A stretch of DNA of 64,000 nucleotides from Pegea sp. RAD2-039 (Eukaryota; Chordata; Thaliacea; Salpida; Salpidae): assembly GCA_034620365.1 (NCBI GenBank), contig JAQGEQ010000298.1, positions 55,045-119,044 of the forward strand, given 5' to 3'. Position numbers and translations under genes: made by a program. The number at the start of each line of letters is the position of its first letter. Position 1 is the first letter of the stretch. This document shows positions 57,468 through 64,000 of the stretch, piece by piece. Under the pieces are notes generated by a model. That model worked only from the letters and a program-made list of their open reading frames with translations. It made no database searches and was not told the DNA's origin.

Positions 57468-60400
57468 CTACAGCTTCTGAAAATGAAAAATAAAATAAAT
57501 AAACAAAAGTTTTATTTTCAATTAAAATTAAATGATAAAAGCAAATAGATTATAGAATGTTTTTTATATTGGTAAATTATAACACAAAAGCTAGGTTTTC
57601 AAATAAATAAGAAATAAAATAAGTAAATCAAATAAAAGATAAACTTTCAGTTTACATTTTCTTACGCATCCACAAGTAAAAAGTCGAATCAAAAGGTTTC
57701 TAAATCTCTTCTTCTTCTGCAAATTGTTTTTTAAATTTAATATTTTACTTAATTCATTTTATAGAACTAAAGATTCTTATCTTAATAAAATAAAATTCAG
57801 AGAAAGTAAAATTTTGTTAAATAGAAATTAATTGCTTCAATATTCTTTAATTAATATTTAGCATCAGGAATTAACTTACAGATAATTTTTTGATGGCATC
57901 TTTTTTCCCAGTTTCAACCTTGTTTTTCTGCATTGAACAACTTAATTTTACAATTTAATTTAAGAAAAATCATTTTCACTATAAACATTAACTTATTAAT
58001 AATAATTATAAAAAATCATATATGTAACTGATAAACGAAACCAAACTTACCGGTTTGTTTTGGACATTTATATTCTTAGGTTCTTCATCTGGGATATTTT
58101 GATCCTGAATAAAAAAATTAAGGTTCAAATGAAGTTGACTGAAAAAATAATATCAATTCTATATTCAAGTTGTAGTTTAAAAAAGTTGTCTAAAGTAGTG
58201 ACAATAATTTTATTAGTGTAATGTTTTCACAGAAATATTGAATAGAATTATTATTTAAATCAGAAAAAAACTTTTCAAATAAAACCATTATAATATCAAC
58301 ATTAAATCACAACTAACTGGTTTGCTTTCAACATTTTGAATATTGCTATTATCAACTATGCTTTGTTTCTGAAAAAGATAAAGAACTTATTAATCAAATT
58401 TACTTTTAATATAGTACAAATAACTAAATTTTCATTAATAATTTTTTTATATTAAACCTGTTTAAAAAAACAGGAAAATATATTTTTAAATAGAACAACA
58501 AATAGAAACAATCATTTTCACTAACTGTATTAGGTTCTGAAATTATCGAAGTTGCTTTGCTTTTTATTTCATCGTTTTCAATCTAAAATCAAAACAAATA
58601 TTCGAAGTAAGTTTTAAGAAGGCAAAATTAAATTTAAAACAAAATAAATTAGGTTTAAGATCAAATTATTATTTACCAAAACTGGATTCACCAAATTATT
58701 GCTGGTTTCTCTGCAATCGGTTTTCTACAAAAAAACGTTATCTTTTATCTTTTGAAAGTTGTAAATGTTAAAAAATTGTTCATTTTTCTCATGAAAACAA
58801 CTATTATTTAATTAAATTTATATAACTTGAAGTAAAATTATGACTAACAAAAACTATATACAATAATTAATAAACAAAATGACTGATGATAAAATAATCA
58901 CAGAAACTAACCAATGAGGATATTGAACATTTGTCACTGTCACATTTCTTGATAGCATTTGATTTCTAAAGAAAATATTTGTTAAAAACTGTAAGAAAAC
59001 TGTTCAAATTTATTTTACTACTATTATGAAAATTGTTAGTGGTTTTAAAAAGGTGTTTTCTAGTTTTTTTTTCTTTTTAATGTTATACGATTTAATTTTG
59101 TTTTTGTAAGCTAGTTAATTTGATTTTATTTAACTTAATTCATGACTAAAAGAATAATTTAAACTCCATTAAAACTAAAATCAGAGAAATTAATCGTTTA
59201 TAGAGAGGTAGAAATTAATTACTGTAAACTTTGTACGTTATATTTAACATAATGTAATAGTGTTAATTTACAGATAACTTTTTCGAGTTATCTTTTTATA
59301 AGTTTCAAATACGTTTTCTTGCATTGAACAACTTAAATTTACAATTTATGAGAAGCATCAAATTTTGATGCAAACAATAACTTGTCAATAATAATTATAA
59401 AGATTCATTTATGTAACTTACAAAGAAAAGCTAAATAACGAAACTTACCGGTTTGCTTTCAATAACAATATTCTTAGGTTTTTCATCTGGGATATTTTGA
59501 TCCTGAAAAAAAAATTAACATTTAAATGAAATTGAGAGAAAAAATAAGATTGATTTTATGTTGAAGTCGTAATTTATAAAAGTTGTCTAATGTAGTGACA
59601 ATAATTTTATTAGTTTAATTTTTTTACAAGAAATTTACAGAGAGTTAATATTTAAATCAGAAAAAACTTGTAAAGTAAAAATATTATAATATCAACACTA
59701 AATCACAACTAACTAGTTTGCTTTCAACATTTTGAATATTGTTATTATCATCTATACCATGTTTCTGCAAAAAATAAAATAATAATTAATCAGTTATAAT
59801 TTTAATATAGTACAAACAGCAAATAAATCTGCAACAGAGATACAAACAAATAATTATTACGTTATGTTTTCTTTTATGTCAAAACTTTAAAGGAAAATGA
59901 AAATTAGCTTGATTAAATTAACAACAAACTGAAGCTAAATCAAAAAGTTTAAAATCAATAAATTATTTTGAAACAATTAATTGAATGAAATATTAAATAT
60001 TCTATTGTATGATAATGACAATCTAGTAAGTTTTTGAAACGAAACTAAATTGGTTTTACTCTTTGTCTAAAAGCTATTAAACCAGTTTCTATAAGATTAT
60101 CTTCTATATTATAAATAAATTTAATGAAAAATTACATCAGTAACTTGTATTTATATCCTTAATAGCTAACTCTAAATAAATTTTATTATTAAAATTTACA
60201 ATAATCTTGGTTTTGGTCAAAAGAACAAAAAGAAATAATCAATTTTCACTTACTGTATCCGGTTCTGAAATTATCGAAGTGATTTTGCTTCTCATTTTAT
60301 CGTTTTCAATCTAAAATCATAAATAAATATTTTCAGTAAGTTTTAATAACGCAAATTTATCTTTAAAATAAAAGAAATTAGGTTTAGGATCAAATTAGTA

Positions 60401-62026
60401 CTTACTAAAACTGGATTCACCAAATTATTGCTGGTTTCTTCGCTATCGGCTTTCTAAAAAAGACAAGTTTTTCTTTTATTATTTGAAAATAGCAAAAACA
60501 ACTTATTTGATGTTTTCATGGAAACAACTATTATCTAGTTAAATTTATTTAACCTGAAATATAGTTATAACTAAAAAAACCCTTTTTAAGAATTAATAAG
60601 CAAAATGACTGATAATAAATTAATCACAGAAACTAACCAATGAGGAGATTGACCAGATGTCACTTTGACTTTTCTTGCTAGAATTTGATTCCTAAAGATA
60701 ATATTTCTTAAAAACTAAATGAAAATTATTCAAATTTATTTTACTAATTTTCTGTAATAAGTTAGTTGTTTCAATAAAGTATTTTTATGTTTATCATTTT
60801 TCAAGTTATAAGATTTAATTTTGTTTTTGTAAAGTAGTTAATTTGATTTTATTTAACTTAATTCATGACTAAAAAAATGTTTTTAAATTTATTAAAACAA
60901 AATTCAGAGATAATAAATTTTATTGAGAGTTAGAAATTAATTGCTTTACATTTTTATGTTCTATTTAACATCAGGTATTAGTGTTAACTTACACATATTT
61001 TTTTAGAGTTATTTTTCTTATAAATTAGCAAAAAGACCAAAATATTTGATCGTTTCATGAAAACAACAATTATTTAATCTAATTTATATAACTTGAACCA
61101 AAGTTATGACTAACAAAAACTATACAGCAGAATTTATAAACAAAATGACTGATGATAAATTAATCACAGAAACTAACCAATGAGGAGATTGAACTCCTGT
61201 CACTTTGACTTTCCTTTTTAGCTTTTTGTTCCTAAAGAAAGAATTTGTTAAAAACTATATAAAAATTATTCAAATTTATTTTACTAATTTTCTGTAATAA
61301 GTTAATGGTTTGAATAAGGTATTTTCAAGTTTATCATTTTTCAAGTTATAAGATTTAATTTTCTCTATGTAAAATAGTTCATTTTACTTTATTTAACGTA
61401 ATTCATGACTATATAAAAGAATTTAAATTCATTAAAATGAAATTCAGAGATTTTAAAAGTTTATGGAGAGATAGAAATTAATTGTTTTAAATTTTTTACG
61501 TTATATTCAAAATCACGTATAAGTTTTTACTTACAGCTCTTATTCTCAAAAAATTTCTCTTGAAAATCTCGAAAGCCGTTTCCTGCATTGAACAACTTAA
61601 ATTTATAATTGAGAAGACTCATTTTTATATAAACATTAACTTGTTATCAATAATTTCTCAAATGTTACAAATTTGTATCTGATAAACAAAAACCAAATAA
61701 CCAAACTTACCGGTTTTCTTTCAACATTTATATTCTTAGGTTCTTCATATGGGATAATTTGATCCTGAAAAAAATGGTTGAAATTTAAATAAAGTTGAGA
61801 GCAAAAATAATATTAATTTTATTTTGAAGAAGTAATTTATAAAACATTTCTAAAGTAGTTATAACAAATTATTTACTTTAATTTTTTTCAGTAATTTTAC
61901 AGAGAATTTATCTTTAAATAAAAAAAAACTTGTGAAGTAAAACCATTGTAATATCAATATTAAATCAAAACTAACTGGTTTGCTTTCAACATTTTGAATA
62001 TTGCTATTATCACCTATGCTTTGTTC
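57468..62026 (-). CDS. Micro-exon gene, right-arm copy (exons 13-29)
   Basis: Minus-strand exons mirror exons 13-29 of the left gene: 62,026-61,976, 61,764-61,711, 61,582-61,535, 61,231-61,178, 60,691-60,638, 60,453-60,406, 60,310-60,254, 59,764-59,714, 59,502-59,449, 58,965-58,912, 58,724-58,677, 58,582-58,526, 58,368-58,318, 58,104-58,051, 57,927-57,880, 57,716-57,666 and 57,476-57,468. Every exon keeps its length, phase 0 and GT/AG sites, with no stops. Amino-acid differences are few (for example SKL for SKP, SEPNT for SEPDT). Exons 1-12 are not in the window. The LINE at 62,269 sits in the intron between exons 12 and 13, so the 5' part may lie beyond 64,000 and the gene could still be whole. 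Confidence 0.7.
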
Positions 62027-62268
62027 CTGAAAACAATGAAATAAAAATTAATATGTTTTTATTTTGATATAGTACAGACAGCAAATAAAATAGAAACATA
62101 GGTACAAGCAATTAAATTTTAACTTATATTCTATTTTATATCAAATTTTATATCAAATATTAATAAAAATGAAAATTAGTTTAATTAAATTAAAAATGAA
62201 TTGAAGTTAAATCATAAATTTTTTATTTCTTAGCTATTAATGAATGAAATATTAAATAATCTGTAGTA

Positions 62269-64000
62269 TTTATTTATTTATTTATTACAATAAATGTGAA
62301 GGAGGGTGCCTAAAAAGAGCACCTCTCGCTAACACACATTCTCACAAATTAGATCTATTTGACGTGTAAACGAAAAAGCATATGACAATGAAGAACTGCA
62401 CAGAATCATAGTATTGTAAAAGAGAAAAATTCACAGTTTAGAAATGGCAATGTTGGCGATATTATAACAATTCAGCTTTTTCTTGAACAGCATAAGTGAT
62501 TTTGACATGACAATCTCTGATGGCAGATTGTTCCATGTACTGATTATGCGGTATGAGAAAAAACTTAATCTGGTTAACGTAGCTGGTGGAGTGGGCTTAT
62601 TAAGATGTAATTTATGTCTTCTAAGTTGATATAACTTGAGGGAGGGACTAATGGAGAAAAAGTCATCAAACTGAAGATCAATTAGGTTGTGAATAATTTT
62701 AAAAATCAGAATAAGGTCGTATTTGATTCTTCGGATTTCCAAAGAATCTAGATTGAAGAAGCTGAGACGATGGTTATAACTCCCGTATTTGATATTAAGT
62801 TTCCTGCAAACCAATCTCGTAAATGTTGCCTGAACAGATTCGATTTTTCTGATATCACCAACTTGATATGGCATCCATGCACTGATATTGTATTCAAGAA
62901 TAGGGCGTATGTACAGTTTGAAAAGGTTGACGAAAAACCATGGATCTTTAGAATTAAAAGTCTTTATGATGAGGTGGACAAGCTTGATAGATTTTCCAAA
63001 GATTCTGGAAACATAACTGTGCCATTTGAAGTCAGATGTCAGAGTAATGCCGAGGTCTATGACTGAGGATACTCGTTCAAGAATGGATCCATTGATGTAG
63101 TATTGGTTGCTGAAGTTGGCCGCTGGCTTACGGGAGAATGTTATAACTTCAGACTTTGTTGGCTGGATTTTAAGTTGCCAATTCGCAGACCAGTTTTCTA
63201 CAATGTTTAGTGCAGTTTGGAGTTTTGAGTGAGAACCAGATAATAGCTTGATGTCATCTGCATACACAAACACACTGACATTGTCTACTGTTATTAGTCT
63301 TCTGATGAGGTCTTCAATGAAAATCAAAAAGAGAAGTGGACCCAGGACGGAACCTTGAGGAACGCTGCTGGTGACTTTACTAGGAGTAGATAAAGATCTT
63401 TCTACACGGGTTCGTTGGGTTCTACCTGATAAGAAATCTTCAATCCATTTTAAGATAGAGTTGCTGATTTTTATGTTTTTCAATACAGTAATGAGCTTGT
63501 TGTGTGGAACAGAATCAAACGCTTTAGCAAAATCAAGGTATATGATGTCACATGGAGTATTACTTCCGTAATGAGCTGTAAGCTCATTGAAAAACGTGAG
63601 ATGTTGAGTCAAAGAAGATCTTTGCTTAACAAAGCCATGCTGGGCATCAGATATTAGATGATGCTCCGTCAAATGGCTAGTTATATGGTTGTGAATGATA
63701 TGTTCTTGAGTTCTGCAGATAACCGAAGTCAGCGAAACTGGTCTGTAGTTAAGTGCAGTGTTTCTGGGACCTTTCTTATAAATTGGAGTAATAATAGCAT
63801 TCTTCCAAATTTGTGGAAGTCTTCCCCGCTTAAGAGTCATGTTAAAGAGTAGCGATAAGGGTAGCGCTAAAGAAGAAGTACTTTTTCTTAAAAACAAAGC
63901 TGGGATTTGATCTGGGGTGTTGGAAACTGTTGATTTTAGAGAAGAAATAGCCTTAGATACTATATCAGCTGTTATGTCTAGATCTACCATCTCAGAGATA
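62269..64000 (-). mobile_element. Non-LTR retrotransposon (LINE), 3' part
   Basis: The element lies on the minus strand. Its 3' end is a short (TAAA)n-type tail (tttatttatttattta on the plus strand at about 62,269-62,288), and its ORF runs off the window end. The left palindrome arm at about 47,893 shows the uninterrupted site, so the insertion point is known precisely. The target-site duplication cannot be checked because the 5' end is outside the window. Confidence 0.9.
62431..63990 (-). CDS. Reverse transcriptase of a jockey/CR1-like LINE, N-terminus cut
   Basis: A 519-codon open frame runs from near the window end to a stop at 62,431. RT blocks appear in order: TPDQIPALFLRK, NYRPVSLTSVICR, DAQHGFVKQRS, IIYLDFAKAFDSVPH (catalytic Asp), SSVPQGSVLGPLLFLIFI, FVYADDIKLL (YADD active site) and LKIQPTKSEVI. 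A C-terminal region, STWNNLPSEI to NIANIAISKL, follows. The endonuclease domain would lie upstream beyond 64,000, so the first Met is probably not the real start. The intact frame and catalytic residues suggest a recent insertion. The clade is uncertain: jockey, CR1 or related. Confidence 0.92.
   Translation of the reverse strand: MVDLDITADIVSKAISSLKSTVSNTPDQIPALFLRKSTSSLALPLSLLFNMTLKRGRLPQIWKNAIITPIYKKGPRNTALNYRPVSLTSVICRTQEHIIHNHITSHLTEHHLISDAQHGFVKQRSSLTQHLTFFNELTAHYGSNTPCDIIYLDFAKAFDSVPHNKLITVLKNIKISNSILKWIEDFLSGRTQRTRVERSLSTPSKVTSSVPQGSVLGPLLFLIFIEDLIRRLITVDNVSVFVYADDIKLLSGSHSKLQTALNIVENWSANWQLKIQPTKSEVITFSRKPAANFSNQYYINGSILERVSSVIDLGITLTSDFKWHSYVSRIFGKSIKLVHLIIKTFNSKDPWFFVNLFKLYIRPILEYNISAWMPYQVGDIRKIESVQATFTRLVCRKLNIKYGSYNHRLSFFNLDSLEIRRIKYDLILIFKIIHNLIDLQFDDFFSISPSLKLYQLRRHKLHLNKPTPPATLTRLSFFSYRIISTWNNLPSEIVMSKSLMLFKKKLNCYNIANIAISKL

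Larger units (their letters stand above)
55800..62268 (-). repeat. Right arm of palindromic duplication
   Basis: This is the reverse complement of 47,893-53,785. It is interrupted near its inner end by about 585 bp (roughly 56,000-56,584) with a tRNA-Ile gene that the left arm lacks. Its outer end is cut by a LINE insertion at 62,268/62,269, so the true arm may continue beyond the window. Confidence 0.9.

Noticed and set aside
47893-62268. Palindrome as an assembly artefact
   Set aside because: The arms differ by many substitutions, a tRNA deletion, a roughly 585-bp insert and a LINE insertion, which argues for two real loci, though only spanning reads would prove it.
62770-63852. Three plus-strand ORFs inside the LINE
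   Set aside because: They are antisense shadows of the reverse transcriptase frame.

Overview
The window is AT-rich nuclear DNA of an animal. It has small GT-AG introns and eukaryotic tRNA genes with internal promoters. Its protein families are typical of metazoans: homeodomain, C2H2 zinc fingers, a PRDM-type PR/SET domain, a Ly-6-like three-finger domain, a nuclear-receptor DNA-binding domain, RME-8/DNAJC13, an outer-dynein-arm docking protein, SMC6 and a PROPPIN. I cannot name the species. A gene built almost entirely of small symmetric exons recalls the micro-exon genes of parasitic flatworms, but that is only a hint.

Region 1 (about 1-36,120) is a nest of segmental duplications. A spliced gene joining a divergent homeodomain, an acidic domain and seven C2H2 fingers occurs four times: 3' end only at 1-924; nearly complete with one nonsense codon at 11,909-14,458; fully intact (536 aa) at 19,511-22,058; and truncated and inverted at 26,495-28,070. 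A larger inverted duplication relates 2,261-13,487 to 26,495-36,117. It carries two copies of a secreted Cys-rich gene. The right copy is intact (281 aa). The left copy has lost its ATG and gained stops, while its 15-bp threonine-rich repeat grew to about 1.8 kb. The spacer holds relics of a PRDM9-like PR/SET domain and of SMC6, plus a PROPPIN gene cut off at the duplication junction.

Region 2 (about 36,120-44,000) is sparse. It holds a decayed ORF, intact 5' exons of an RME-8-like gene running into a broken ODAD3/CCDC151-like gene, and a LINE C-terminal relic.

Region 3 (about 45,000-62,270) is dominated by a 29-exon gene whose exons are 9-68 bp. They splice in frame into 457 aa, and a six-exon cassette is repeated three times. 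Its 3' two-thirds, together with a tRNA-Asp gene, lie in a palindrome (arms about 47,893-53,785 and 55,800-62,268). The 2-kb centre has an unrecognised 194-aa ORF and a nuclear-receptor relic. A non-LTR retrotransposon occupies 62,269 to the window end, inserted in one palindrome arm and absent from the other.

The genes do not form one pathway. The common theme is copy-and-diverge: fast-changing zinc-finger contact residues, exon-cassette amplification, a minisatellite expansion inside a dying copy, and relics that show the order of events. All splice models come from reading GT/AG sites and phase; no expression data were available.
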